DNA of 64,000 nt from Mesorhizobium japonicum MAFF 303099 (GCF_000009625.1 NC_002678.2:3814001-3878000), one strand, 5' to 3'. Shown: positions 1-8,552, numbered from the stretch's first letter. Translations and numbers: made by a program. Notes: a model not told the origin generated them from the letters alone.

Positions 1-553
1 TGTCGGCGGTGGTGGCCAGGATGCCGGTGCCGTCTTTCAGCTTGATCACGCCCTCATTCTGCAGCACGCGCAGCGCGCGGCCTTCATTGGACGGGTCGTT
101 CGGCACGCCGATCACCGCCCCCTCGGGCAAGTCGGCGACCGCCTTGTACTTCTTGGAGTAGAGGCCGATCGGCCAGACGCCGGTGTAGCCGACACGCACG
201 ATATGGTAGCCTTGAGTCTTGATCTGGTTGTCGAGATAGGGCTGGTGCTGGAAGGCGTTGGCGTCGATCTCGCCGCGCTCCAGCGCCTCGTTGGGCTGGG
301 TGTAATCGTTGAACACCACGGTCTCGATGGTCAGGCCCTTCTCGGCGGCCTGGGCGACGACGACGCGCCAGACATCCTCATCCTCGCCGCTGATGATGCC
401 GACCTTGATCGCCTTCTTGTCCTCGGCCAAGGACGCATGCTGCGCCATCAGGCTGCCGACCGCGACGGCCGATGCGAACAGCAGAGCCAGGCCGCTGCGC
501 CGGTTGATGGTTGACCAAAGGGAAGATGGCAAAGTGTTGTTGACGTCGGACAT
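1..553 (-). CDS. metQ: MetQ/NlpA-family methionine ABC transporter substrate-binding protein (partial)
   Basis: The gene runs off the left edge, so only the N-terminal ~184 residues are seen. A signal-peptide-like hydrophobic stretch (ALLFASAVAVGSL, about residues 27-40) is followed by the start of the mature domain KVGIISGEDEDVW, then NDYTQPNEAL, DANAFQHQPYL and PNDPSNEGRAL, which are typical of the D-/L-methionine binding NlpA lipoprotein family. No lipobox cysteine is visible, so this looks like a soluble periplasmic protein rather than a lipoprotein. ATG at 553 is preceded by AGAG. The ATPase (MetN) and permease (MetI) genes would be expected beyond the edge but cannot be seen. Confidence 0.9.
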   Translation of the reverse strand, partial: MSDVNNTLPSSLWSTINRRSGLALLFASAVAVGSLMAQHASLAEDKKAIKVGIISGEDEDVWRVVVAQAAEKGLTIETVVFNDYTQPNEALERGEIDANAFQHQPYLDNQIKTQGYHIVRVGYTGVWPIGLYSKKYKAVADLPEGAVIGVPNDPSNEGRALRVLQNEGVIKLKDGTGILATTAD

Positions 554-876
554 GATTGATCTCTGCGGTTGTGAAGTCATGGCAGCAAGGCGGATTGCCC
601 AAGCTTGGTCACATCGTCAGAAATTCTATCGATTTTATCAAAGAACGTGTTTCGCCGTTCTCGGCAAAGCCGGGAATATTCTCTCAAAAATTTGAAGGGC
701 GGGAGCACAAGACGGCGCCGGACCGACCATGGCGCCAGCGCGCCGCGATCCGGGGACATCGGAAGTCAAGCCTTGCATCAGGCCTGAGGCGACGATACGG
801 GATGAAGGTGACCGGCTTTAGGGCTAGCGCTCGGCAAAGCCTGCCGATTGCAAGCCTGCGCTGGAGAGAATTTCAC
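554..876. other. intergenic region between divergent metQ and a MarR gene
   Basis: This is AT-richer than the surroundings and holds no convincing gene. The open frame that crosses it on the plus strand is an N-terminal extension of the MarR gene with no family support. I looked for a SAM-type riboswitch before metQ and could not form one by eye. Promoters for both divergent genes presumably lie here. Confidence 0.5.
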
Positions 877-1305
877 TTGCTGCCCGAGAACACCCGCCGC
901 TCCTTACCAATGGCGCTGCTTCATGCCCGCGAAGTGGTGATGGCGCGGTTTCGCCCGATGCTCGCCGCGCATGACGTGACCGAGCAGCAATGGCGTGTGC
1001 TGCGCGTGCTGAGCGAGGCCGGCCCGGTCGAGGCGACCGAGCTCGCCGATCGTGCATCGGTGCTGCCGCCCAGCCTGACGCGCATCATCAAGGCGCTCGA
1101 GGGCCGAAGGTTCATCACCCGCAACAAGGCGGAAGGCGACGGCCGCCGCGTCGTGCTGACCATCGCCCCGGCCGGCTCCGCCCTGATCGATGCCCTGTCG
1201 CCCGAGCGCCGCGTCATCTACGACGACATCGAGCGGCGGCTTGGGCACGAGAAGCTGGAGCAGCTGCTCGATCTCCTGGAGGGTCTGATCGAGGGTGAGA
1301 GCTGA
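877..1305 (+). CDS. MarR-family regulator, HpaR-like
   Basis: A DNA-binding winged-helix repressor of about 142 residues. The N-terminal SLPMALLHAREVVMARFRP followed by LTEQQWRVLRVL-type text (here VTEQQWRVLRVLSE) is characteristic of HpaR, the repressor of the homoprotocatechuate (4-hydroxyphenylacetate) pathway. The wHTH is LPPSLTRIIKALEGRRFI and the wing GDGRRVVLTI. I chose the TTG at 877 because GGAGAG lies 8-9 bases upstream and the resulting length fits HpaR; an in-frame ATG at 802 would add 25 unsupported residues. No hpa catabolic genes are nearby, but an HpaA-like AraC remnant follows directly, so this may be a leftover of an aromatic-degradation regulon. Confidence 0.8.
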   Translation: MLPENTRRSLPMALLHAREVVMARFRPMLAAHDVTEQQWRVLRVLSEAGPVEATELADRASVLPPSLTRIIKALEGRRFITRNKAEGDGRRVVLTIAPAGSALIDALSPERRVIYDDIERRLGHEKLEQLLDLLEGLIEGES

Positions 1306-1309
1306 GGCG

Positions 1310-1640
1310 TTCGGTTCGTCGCGGCAGAACTTTCCACGGTCATGCGCATTTTCCGCGATAACTGGCCGGTCGACCTCTATGTCGAGATGCTGGCCACGAC
1401 GTCGTCCTCGACTTGGCCGCCCATGCGGTGCTGGGCAGCGGCGTCAAGCGCGTCGCCAGCGAGCGGCGGCTGCTGGAAGCCAAGCGGCTGCTGCTGTTCA
1501 CCGTGCGCACGGTCGAGGACATCGCCTACGAGATCGGCTTCGACGACCCCGCCTATTTCTCAAGGTTCTTCCGCGAACGGGTCGGCGAAGCGCCTGCCGC
1601 CTGGCGGCGGAAGCAGCTGCAGGGCGCTGATCGCACATAG
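1310..1640 (+). pseudogene. AraC-family (HpaA-like) regulator remnant, 5'-truncated and frameshifted
   Basis: Only the DNA-binding part of an AraC/XylS regulator survives. The first helix region (IFRDNWPVDLYVEMLATT, from about 1342) is in one frame, and the second helix-turn-helix (RLLEAKRLLLFTVRTVEDIA then GFDDPAYFSRFFRERVG, about 1455-1600) is in another, so at least one frameshift lies near 1400-1450. The ~200-residue effector domain is absent. Its position directly after the HpaR-like gene suggests that both come from a 4-hydroxyphenylacetate-type regulatory module that has been eroded. A palindromic terminator follows. Confidence 0.75.
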
Positions 1641-1642
1641 GT

Positions 1643-1674
1643 GGATGCGGGCCTCGCGACCCGCATCCAATTTT
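1643..1674. terminator. bidirectional intrinsic terminator
   Basis: A perfect 9-bp inverted repeat, GGATGCGGG (1643-1651) and CCCGCATCC (1660-1668), encloses an 8-base loop and is followed by AATTTTCCT. It sits between the AraC remnant and the convergent remnant at 1679-1873. Confidence 0.7.
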
Positions 1675-1678
1675 CCTG

Positions 1679-1873
1679 CTAGCGCCCCTGCTGCTGGCGC
1701 GCTTCCCGCTTCTTGCGCCAGGGCGCGTTGGCTTCCCAGTCGCCGGCCATTCCCTTGGGGCCGAATTGAGGATAGGGCGCCCCGGAATAGTTTTCATTGA
1801 AGATGACACGGGTGCCAGGGACGCCGGAGTGATACTCCAGAAAAGGACTGCCTCCAGGATGCGGTCCATACGT
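1679..1873 (-). pseudogene. C-terminal remnant of an unidentified protein
   Basis: An open stretch of 64 codons ends in TAG, bounded upstream by an in-frame TGA (1874-1876), and has no start codon near its beginning. The text (EYHSGVPGTRVIFNENYSG, then PYPQFGPKGMAGDWEANAP and a KKREARQQQGR tail) has natural protein composition and codon use and looks like the C-terminus of a longer exported or membrane-associated protein. I do not recognise the family. It abuts the 3' end of the polysaccharide operon, suggesting truncation when that operon arrived or rearranged. Confidence 0.45.
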
Positions 1874-1897
1874 TCATGCAGGTAGCGGGCGGTAATT

Positions 1898-4555
1898 TTA
1901 GTTCGGCACGATGATCGGGACCGCGGGCGGTTGGCCTGCAACCTTCCGCATGGTCGACAGCAGGCGCGGAAAGACCCGGTCGGTGGAAAAATGTCGCCGC
2001 GCCTTGGCGCTCGCCTGCTTGCCGAGCGTCGTCCGCAGCGGCTGGTTCCGGATCAGTTTCAGCGTCGCATCGGCCATCGCGGCCGGATCGGCCCGCTCGA
2101 CGATGATGCCGGCATCGTCCTCGACGAAATCCGGCGCCCCGCCGCTGCCTGCGAAGCAGATCACCGGCAACTCGGCGAATGCCGCCTCCAGCATGACGCG
2201 GCCGAACGGCTCTTCGCGGGATGTCAGAAGAAACAGATCGGCGGCCCGAAGATAGCCGCGCACATCGTCGACATCGCCCAGAAATGTCACCTTTTCGTCC
2301 AACCCGTCCGCCCGCATCCTGTCGAGGTGCTGCGACCAGGTGCCGAGAACCTCATCCCGTTCCCGCTCCGGAAATGAGCCGAGCCAGTAGAAATGATAGT
2401 CCTCAACCCCACGGGCTCGAAGAATTCGGGCCACTTCGATAAACAGGTCGGCACCCTTGCGGAAGGGCATTGCGAGGCCCGATCCCAGGACGATGGTCTT
2501 GTCCACGGGCCAGCCGGCCAGCCGGCGACGTTCAAGACGCTGGATTTCCGTCTGACCGGGATCGGCGCCGGGCTGCGGAACTGCGCTTGGAATGACGTCG
2601 ATGGCGTTCGTTTCGACCTTGTGCTCGGCCACCAGATAGTCCCGGACACTTGGCGAACACGCAACGAATCTCTGCGTGTGGGAAACGACATCCTCCATGT
2701 CGTCCTTGGCGTATCGGGCGACGCTGGTTGCCAATTCCCTGGCATGCGTCAGGATAGGAATGTCCAGTTCACCAAGCAGCGCATGCACACGGCCGGTGGC
2801 CAGGCTGTTGCAATAGATGAGGTCCGGTCTGCCGCCGTACCAATCGGCGATGCGGGCCAGCTTCGTGGCCGTCGTCTCGGTTGGCGAAACCAGATCGTCC
2901 AGAAGGGCGGTATCGACGATGCGTCGAAACTGTTCGAGCCGTTCACCGCCTGCCAGGCACAGCACCTTTATCTCCAGCTCCGTGTGCGATTGCAGCCATT
3001 GGACGATGTCGATCAACGAAGCCTGCGCCCCACCGAGAGCGGCATCGTGCGAAACGAACAAAACGCGCCAGGACGCACCCGTGGGAAATTTGCCGGCCGC
3101 TGATGGAGCCGACAGGACGTTCCGCGTCTCCTGCAGATAGGCGTAGCCATAGCGGGCGTCAGGCTCGAGATAGGCTCCTTCAGCCCACTCGTTCCAGGCA
3201 TTGACGAAGATCAGGCGGCTGTCGAAATCGGCGAAACGATCGCATGTATCGGCGACCGCGTTGGCGAGCCATTCTGCGTAGCGGGACGGCGATGCGTTCA
3301 TCAGAATGTGGGCTGCCTCCATCCTCCGTGCGGTGTTGTCCCAGGAAGGGCAAAGTCCGCGAAACAGCGTGTAGGGGACCTGTGGGTAGGCGCGGCTGCG
3401 ATTGAGGAGCTCTGTCCAGTCGAAGATCTTTCCCCTGAAGCCGCTCTTGAGCGTTGGAATTCTGCCGCTGATCTCGCGTAATTTTCCAAGATTCGGTGGA
3501 AATTCGACGGCGGCGTCGAATCCGAATTCGGCGGGATCGTCCTTGTCGAACGACTGCGGATAGGCAAGAAAAATCTCGCCGATGCCGGCTTCCCGGCAAT
3601 AGGCTCTCCAGCGTTGTGCTGTTTCAGTGGCTGATGGAAACAATCCGGGCCGGTAAATCATCAGCAGTGGCTTGCCACCGATGCGGATGTATCGCCGGTC
3701 GCGAAAATAGCGGGATACATATTCGATGAAGGCCAGGTCGTCTTCGGGTGAATGCGATTGCGCAATCAGCACCTCCTGATCGCGCCCATCCCAACGGCGG
3801 CTCCAGGGTTCATTTGCCCAATTGATGCAGAAGCCCAGTTCGTGCGCGTCATTTTCGATAAATTGTGTGATCGGCATCTCGAGGACGCGCTTGCCGTTGA
3901 ACCAGTAGAAGTGAAAACAGAACCCCGAGACACCGTACTGAACGGCAATCTCGATCTGTTCCTTCTGGATGTCCTTCACCCTCAGGTCGTAGAAGCCGAG
4001 GTCCGCCGGCCGCCTGGGCTGATAATGATCATCGAATTGCGGCGCCGCGCGTGTCACATTCGTCCATTCCGTGAAACCCTTGCCCCAAAAGGCGTCGTTT
4101 TCAGGAATCGGATGAAACTGGGGTAGGTAGAAGGCAATGAGGCGCGCCTTCAATGCGGCGGGTGGCCTCTCGCTGGATCGCGGCACGTAGGTGTCGGGTC
4201 TCTGGATGGCGCCGGCATTTGTGCCCGAAGCACGTCGGGGGCTGCGCCCCTCGCTCTTGCCGAAACGAATGTAGTGATCCAACGGGTTCATCGACGCGGC
4301 AGCCACGTCGGGATTTTTCACCAGATAGTATTCGTTGTCGAAGTTCGGACTAGGGTTTCGGGACTCCGAGACACCATATCTGATGTAATGCAGGATCGGA
4401 TCTTTCCCGCTGCGGGCTACATCCGGATTTTGAGCCAGATACCACGATACATCGAACAGCCCACTGGCTCGAATTCGTTGCCAGAGGCGAAATGTCTTCC
4501 ATCGGCTTCTGCTGATGAGCGATCTTACAAGGATCAAAAATTCGGATCTATCCAA
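1898..4555 (-). CDS. two-domain surface-polysaccharide protein: WbsX/GH99-like domain plus GT4 glycosyltransferase
   Basis: This 885-residue protein has three parts. Residues ~35-105 hold two copies of a short repeat of the type WYLAQNPDV ... HYIRYGVSESRNP and YYLVKNPDV ... HYIRFGKSEGRSP, often seen at the N-terminus of rhizobial glycosyltransferases. Residues ~135-490 are a WbsX-like (GH99-related) domain with AFYLPQFHPIPEN, WGKGFTEWTNV and FVNAWNEWAEGAYLEPD. Residues ~498-870 are a GT-B glycosyltransferase starting FVSHDAALGGAQ and carrying SREEPFGRVMLEAAF. It probably builds or remodels an O-antigen or capsule. It starts 8 bases inside the end of the preceding gene, so the operon is translationally coupled. 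It is the last gene of the operon. Confidence 0.85.
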   Translation of the reverse strand: MDRSEFLILVRSLISRSRWKTFRLWQRIRASGLFDVSWYLAQNPDVARSGKDPILHYIRYGVSESRNPSPNFDNEYYLVKNPDVAAASMNPLDHYIRFGKSEGRSPRRASGTNAGAIQRPDTYVPRSSERPPAALKARLIAFYLPQFHPIPENDAFWGKGFTEWTNVTRAAPQFDDHYQPRRPADLGFYDLRVKDIQKEQIEIAVQYGVSGFCFHFYWFNGKRVLEMPITQFIENDAHELGFCINWANEPWSRRWDGRDQEVLIAQSHSPEDDLAFIEYVSRYFRDRRYIRIGGKPLLMIYRPGLFPSATETAQRWRAYCREAGIGEIFLAYPQSFDKDDPAEFGFDAAVEFPPNLGKLREISGRIPTLKSGFRGKIFDWTELLNRSRAYPQVPYTLFRGLCPSWDNTARRMEAAHILMNASPSRYAEWLANAVADTCDRFADFDSRLIFVNAWNEWAEGAYLEPDARYGYAYLQETRNVLSAPSAAGKFPTGASWRVLFVSHDAALGGAQASLIDIVQWLQSHTELEIKVLCLAGGERLEQFRRIVDTALLDDLVSPTETTATKLARIADWYGGRPDLIYCNSLATGRVHALLGELDIPILTHARELATSVARYAKDDMEDVVSHTQRFVACSPSVRDYLVAEHKVETNAIDVIPSAVPQPGADPGQTEIQRLERRRLAGWPVDKTIVLGSGLAMPFRKGADLFIEVARILRARGVEDYHFYWLGSFPERERDEVLGTWSQHLDRMRADGLDEKVTFLGDVDDVRGYLRAADLFLLTSREEPFGRVMLEAAFAELPVICFAGSGGAPDFVEDDAGIIVERADPAAMADATLKLIRNQPLRTTLGKQASAKARRHFSTDRVFPRLLSTMRKVAGQPPAVPIIVPN

Positions 4556-5867
4556 TCGGGTCTGCCTCGCGGGAATCCGTCGTCATGTCACCATCCGAGG
4601 CAACGCCGATCTTTGTGCAGATCATTCCAAGAACACGCTCGAGGGCATGCTGCAATGTGCCGTCTTGTTGGCCTGTCTCTTCGGGAAAGGCTGCCAAAGG
4701 CAGATCGAGCCGTCGCAGTGGTTCCAGCGCGCCGCGACGGACCCAGAACATCGTCCCGGCAAAGAAATCGAGGCGAGAACTGGAGGGCATCCCCATTGTC
4801 TCCAGGAGATTGAGGGCCATCGCCCTGTTCTCGCCCCACGCAGACTTCTCCCCCTTCCATTCATTGGGCAGCCGAAAGCGTCTGGATCCAATCATCTGGG
4901 TGTCGGGCGAACGCTCGAAGTTGGCGATGATGCGGTCGACCACGCCGCGGGATCCGATCAGGTCGAACGCGCTCACCTGACGCCAGATCTCACCGAGAAC
5001 CATGCGCGGCCCGCTCTGCCCCGACTTCTTGCCATGCAGCTTGCAGATAAGATCGAACGGATCGAACTTTCCTTCGCGAAGCAATTGGATGAAGGGGCCG
5101 ACGTCGCGGCCACGATTTTCGTAAACCGTGATCTCGGCACCCGGAAATCTTGCCTGAACGCGTTGCGCGAGTGCCGCGTCAGGCCGGGTCAGCGTGAGAA
5201 AGAGCTGGAATTGACGACCGGTCGCCTCCAGCAACGCCTCGAACTCGGGCCAGAGATCGGGGTAATGCAGGTGAAGCGCGACGGCGATCTTCGGCTCGAC
5301 GGTGGGTAGGCGTTCGGGGGCCTCGGCTTGCGGACCATTGAAGTGCCGCGACAGGGTCTTCTGCAGATTGTCGCTCGCTGTGCCAAAGCCCCAACCGGCA
5401 AGACTGCCAAGGGCGCGGGCCAATTCACGCCCTTCCGGTCCTGAGATGTGCAAAAGAGGCTGCAAGACGGCGCCTCGGCCAAGCGGCAGCTGAAATCGCT
5501 TGTGGCGACGACGCCGACTCAGCAGCGCGCCAACATCTCCGATGTTTAAGGGCCGAACACGCGCCGCAACGACGTCGCCTCTGTCAAATCGCAGCACCAT
5601 GCCGCCTTCGCTGCTTTTGAGCAGATAGGACGTCCGCGTGGTGACCGGCACGTAGACGATCCTGTCCGCATGTCCTGGGCGGCGAACATCGAGCCGGACA
5701 AACGGCATCCACCTCTCTGTTGGCCAAAGCTCGACGATGTAGCGCCCCGGTGCGTGGATGTGGATTTCGCTCACCGCACTGCTTGGGTCGACGCCGTCGC
5801 CTTTACGCGGCTCGCGGGGCAGGACATCAGGTAAGGCAACCCTCGTGTCGGCAGCGTCAGGCGACAT
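4548..5867 (-). CDS. rhamnan synthesis protein F (RgpF) family glycosyltransferase
   Basis: About 439 residues. The C-terminal half (~195-430) is a RgpF domain: VALHLHYPDLWPEFEALL, VYENRGRDVGPFIQLL, FDLICKLHGKKSG and DFFAGTMFWVRRGALEPL. The N-terminal ~190 residues look like a small beta-rich module (HAPGRYIVELWPTERWMPF) of unknown role. RgpF proteins act in rhamnose-glucose polysaccharide assembly. I chose ATG 5867; a longer TTG start at 5921 would give a 65-base overlap with the upstream gene. It overlaps the neighbour on each side by 8-11 bases, so the three genes form one operon. Confidence 0.85.
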   Translation of the reverse strand: MSPDAADTRVALPDVLPREPRKGDGVDPSSAVSEIHIHAPGRYIVELWPTERWMPFVRLDVRRPGHADRIVYVPVTTRTSYLLKSSEGGMVLRFDRGDVVAARVRPLNIGDVGALLSRRRRHKRFQLPLGRGAVLQPLLHISGPEGRELARALGSLAGWGFGTASDNLQKTLSRHFNGPQAEAPERLPTVEPKIAVALHLHYPDLWPEFEALLEATGRQFQLFLTLTRPDAALAQRVQARFPGAEITVYENRGRDVGPFIQLLREGKFDPFDLICKLHGKKSGQSGPRMVLGEIWRQVSAFDLIGSRGVVDRIIANFERSPDTQMIGSRRFRLPNEWKGEKSAWGENRAMALNLLETMGMPSSSRLDFFAGTMFWVRRGALEPLRRLDLPLAAFPEETGQQDGTLQHALERVLGMICTKIGVASDGDMTTDSREADPIG

Positions 5868-6744
5868 AGCCGCCGTTCCGATTCGCACGCGATCGGTCAA
5901 GGATGCTGTCGAATATACCAATCAGTCGGCCCAGGGAATTGATCAATCTGTTTCGATTAAGCGTCAGGCAATAGAAGCCTATTTTCGTCGAGTAACGGAG
6001 TATGTCCACAAATGGGCTATAGGCGATGCCGTATTTCTTGCGCAAGTGGATCTCCGATCGCATCTTCGAGCGATACCGAAAAATACGTGACCGGGTTGAT
6101 TGCGCAACCGACGTGCCAATGTCGTGGACAGCATGCGCGCCACTGACAAGGATCATGGGCTCGTCACGCTGCAGCAGACGATATGAAAGGTCGTCATCTT
6201 CGAAATACAGGAAAATGTCCTCATCAAACCCGCCCGTATCGAGAAAGAGCGTTCGTTTGATCATGAACACGCCGCCATTGACGAAGCGGACGCAACAATC
6301 TCCCCAGACCTGCCGGATTCGTGTGGGCAGCGACACGCCGGAAAGGCGATCGATCTCGCTCTCCTCGCGAAACCAAAGCCGGCCATCCACCGTATTGGTG
6401 CGCGGCACGAAGACGCCGCAATTTGGATAGCGTTCGGCCGCCTGCAGGAGCGCGTCGACGGCATCCGTCCCAAGACGCACGTCGGGGTTGATGAACAGCA
6501 GATACTCCCCCGTCGCCGCCGCCGCCCCGATGTTGCACGCGCGCCCGAAGCCGAGGTTTACGGGATTGTCGATGCGATGAACGGCAAGGTCGGACAGCGC
6601 GGTGGAAAGATCGTCGGTACTTGCATTGTCGACGCATACGATCTCCACCCCTGGCGGCAGGCGAGCGAGCGCGCCCCGCACGGTATGGGCGCTGTTATGC
6701 GTCACAGTAATGGCAGTTATCGACCTGTTCATTGCCAAAGCCAT
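5857..6744 (-). CDS. family 2 glycosyltransferase (rhamnosyltransferase-like)
   Basis: First gene of the polysaccharide operon, 295 residues. A GT-A fold is evident from ITVTHNSAHTV, the nucleotide-sugar-binding VDNASTDDL, NLGFGRACNIGA, the metal-binding region LLFINPDVRL and FLYFEDDDLSYRL. It has the layout of WbbL/RfbF-like rhamnosyltransferases that transfer a sugar from dTDP-rhamnose at the inner membrane face. The C-terminus has a hydrophobic-basic stretch (KIGFYCLTLNRNRLINSL) that may attach it to the membrane. No nucleotide-sugar biosynthesis genes (rmlABCD) are nearby. Confidence 0.85.
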   Translation of the reverse strand: MALAMNRSITAITVTHNSAHTVRGALARLPPGVEIVCVDNASTDDLSTALSDLAVHRIDNPVNLGFGRACNIGAAAATGEYLLFINPDVRLGTDAVDALLQAAERYPNCGVFVPRTNTVDGRLWFREESEIDRLSGVSLPTRIRQVWGDCCVRFVNGGVFMIKRTLFLDTGGFDEDIFLYFEDDDLSYRLLQRDEPMILVSGAHAVHDIGTSVAQSTRSRIFRYRSKMRSEIHLRKKYGIAYSPFVDILRYSTKIGFYCLTLNRNRLINSLGRLIGIFDSILDRSRANRNGGYVA

Positions 6745-6963
6745 CCTGATATCTCAGTTGGCTTCCCCCGTAGAAGGCTAGTGATCCGTACGCAATCTAA
6801 GCGTTGCGACTCCGGTGGTCGAGTCAATACTCCTGGAACCATCGGCTAAGGAAAAGATGACCGGCGCGGCCATCCCGACTGGCCGAGGCTGTGCGAAAGG
6901 CATATCCCGCCCGCGGTCGATCGGCCCGCGCAGCCGCGGCACCAGCGCCGGCATGGGGGCCAA

Positions 6964-7031
6964 CTAGAGCAATTCCAGGAAAAGTGTGAACGGTTTTCCG
7001 TCCGGAATTGCGTCAAAACTAAAGACTCTAG
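6964..7031. repeat. dispersed palindromic element, Mesorhizobium type, copy 1
   Basis: A 68-bp imperfect palindrome has outer ends CTAGAG/CTCTAG and inner arms GCAATTCC (6969-6976) and GGAATTGC (7004-7011), with a GGAAAAGTGTGAACGG...TTTTCCGTCC core. A near-identical core is found at 43116-43170 in this window. It covers the stop codon of the LprI-like gene at 7028, so it probably acts as that gene's 3' hairpin. Confidence 0.8.
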
Positions 7032-7420
7032 GGGTTTTGCTGGACACGTTTTTCGAGTTCGGCCGTGCGTGCGCTCAAATCGTCCAGCTCAAAGCTTTGC
7101 GATGTGAGGAAGGCGGCCGATCCGTTGTCGGGATCGGCGGCAAGACGGTGCGTTTCCCGCAGATGATGCTTCAGCCAGGCGCGCTGCTCGCGCTGCAGCC
7201 GGGCGCGTTCAGGGCCGTGTTCGCGATGCATCAGCGTATTATAGGCCGTGTTCAACCTGGCATCGAACTTGTCGATCTCGGTCTTCCCGCAATCCAGCAT
7301 TGCCGAGGTGGCGCCGCCGGACCGGTCGACGCAAGCTTTCATTTCGGCGTCGCTCTGCGCCATCGCGGAATGAGCCGTTGTCATGGCCAAAATTCCGAGG
7401 AGGCAGGCATATCGAAGCAT
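7028..7420 (-). CDS. LprI-family (DUF1311) exported protein
   Basis: 130 residues with a Sec signal peptide (LLGILAMTTAHSAMAQ, cleavage after AQS-type end near residue 22). The mature part has the DUF1311/LprI pattern: two cysteines (KACVDRSGG ... LDCGKTEIDKFDARLNTAY) and LQREQRAWLKH. The family includes the mycobacterial lysozyme inhibitor LprI, but most members, including this one, have no tested function. It is monocistronic. Its last codon lies inside a dispersed palindromic repeat. Confidence 0.8.
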   Translation of the reverse strand: MLRYACLLGILAMTTAHSAMAQSDAEMKACVDRSGGATSAMLDCGKTEIDKFDARLNTAYNTLMHREHGPERARLQREQRAWLKHHLRETHRLAADPDNGSAAFLTSQSFELDDLSARTAELEKRVQQNP

Positions 7421-7563
7421 GGAGGCGGTTCCTTGATACCAAAGGCTGGACGTGGGTCAGGGCATATCTGTTTCGGCACGCCCCTCCCGGATCGGCAACA
7501 AGGGCGGCCCACGATATTTTGGGCGGGGCATGAGCGCGTCAAGGTTTGGCCCGCCGTGCCGCA

Positions 7564-7800
7564 TCACCCGTAACATCCGCGCTCCACCGCCAGCCGCCGC
7601 ACCAGCGCCAGCACCGCATCTATGGTCGGCGTCGGCTTGTCCGCCAGCCGACCAAGCTCCTGCACCGCGCTCACCAGCGCGTCGATTTCCATCGGCCGGC
7701 CGCGTTCCAGGTCCTGCAGCATCGAGGTCTTGTGTTCGCCGACATCGCCGGCGCCCTTGATGCGGCGGTCGACCCCGATCGGAAAGCGCACGCCGCCTCT
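7564..7800 (-). pseudogene. truncated 2-dehydropantoate 2-reductase (panE/apbA) C-terminal fragment
   Basis: About 75 residues (FPIGVDRRI ... HKTSMLQDLERGRPMEIDALV ... AVLALVRRLA) match the C-terminal helical domain of ketopantoate reductase, including the substrate-pocket HKTSMLQD(L/V)ERGR motif. The NADP-binding N-terminal domain is missing; upstream of about 7800 the same open frame turns into unrelated sequence. A complete panE-like gene exists at 39290-40348, so loss here would be tolerated. Confidence 0.75.
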
Positions 7801-7864
7801 TCCTTTGAGACCGGCGAACAATCGGCCCGCTACATTATCGCCATGGCTTAAGGAACCGCCATAC

Positions 7865-7948
7865 ATGGAAACGCTGATAATTGAACTCGACGCTACCGCC
7901 ATCGAAAAAGGCTGGGGGAGCTTTCCAGGGTTCTCGCGGACAGCGTAG
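7865..7948 (+). pseudogene. frameshifted N-terminus of the adjacent GNAT acetyltransferase
   Basis: ATG 7865 follows a good AAGGA site (7853-7857) and encodes METLIIELDATAIEKG before the frame closes at TAG (7946-7948). From about 7914 the next frame reads GELSRVLADSVADGAAISF and runs straight into the acetyltransferase at 7972. Restoring one base in the CTGGGGG tract near 7911-7917 would join them into one ~174-residue gene. So this is the true start region of the GNAT gene, displaced by a one-base loss or a base-calling error. Confidence 0.75.
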
Positions 7949-7971
7949 CCGATGGAGCGGCTATCAGCTTC

Positions 7972-8388
7972 ATGGCGCCCATGCACTACGAGGACGCGGC
8001 TCGGTTCTGGTCAGGCGATGTCCAGCGTGAGGTCGCCGCAGGACGTAGAGTGCTTTTCGGCGCCGAGCGGGACGGCGAGATCGTCGGAACCGTCCAGCTT
8101 CTCACCACCATGCCGCCCAACCAGCCGCATCGCTGCGAGATCGCAAAGATGATCGTCCATCCGCAAGCACGCAGGCGCGGCATCGGGCGAGCCCTGATGA
8201 ATGAAGCGCTGAATCGCGCGCGTGAACTGCGGAAAACCCTCATAACCCTCGACACGCGAACCGGGGACGCCGCGGAGCCGCTATACGCTTCCGTCGGCTT
8301 CGAGGTGGCTGGTGTGATCCCTGACTTCGCCTGGGACCCGGACGGCAAGGCGCTGCATGCGACGACCTACATGTTCAGGCGGATATAG
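7972..8388 (+). CDS. GNAT-family N-acetyltransferase (main open part of a frameshifted gene)
   Basis: 138 residues from ATG 7972. The acetyl-CoA binding motif A is IAKMIVHPQARRRGIGRALM (R/Q-x-x-G-x-G/A form) and motif B region LDTRTGDAAEPLYASVGFEVAG. The substrate is unknown. The native N-terminus (first ~36 residues) is in another frame just upstream; translation from 7972 would have no good ribosome-binding site, so this copy may be silent or reduced. Confidence 0.8.
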   Translation: MAPMHYEDAARFWSGDVQREVAAGRRVLFGAERDGEIVGTVQLLTTMPPNQPHRCEIAKMIVHPQARRRGIGRALMNEALNRARELRKTLITLDTRTGDAAEPLYASVGFEVAGVIPDFAWDPDGKALHATTYMFRRI

Positions 8389-8552
8389 CCAGGTGCCAGC
8401 GGGCCTGATTCTCGCCGGCGTGAAAGGCGAACGGTGGCGCTCATGCAAGCCACCCGGCGACGAAGTGTGACCGGCTGTAGCCAACCGTGACGGAACCAAG
8501 ACCGCCTTGGAAATATTTCCTCTAGCGCAAACCAGCGCAGCGAGGTTGTCCC

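Noticed and set aside
554..720. SAM riboswitch upstream of metQ
   Set aside because: The AT-rich leader did not form the SAM-I, SAM-II or SAM-V pattern by eye; only a weak GGC/GCC hairpin is present.
556..876. N-terminal extension of the MarR gene back to 556
   Set aside because: The extension is basic, unlike the family, and crosses the probable divergent promoter; TTG 877 has a good ribosome-binding site and gives the right length.
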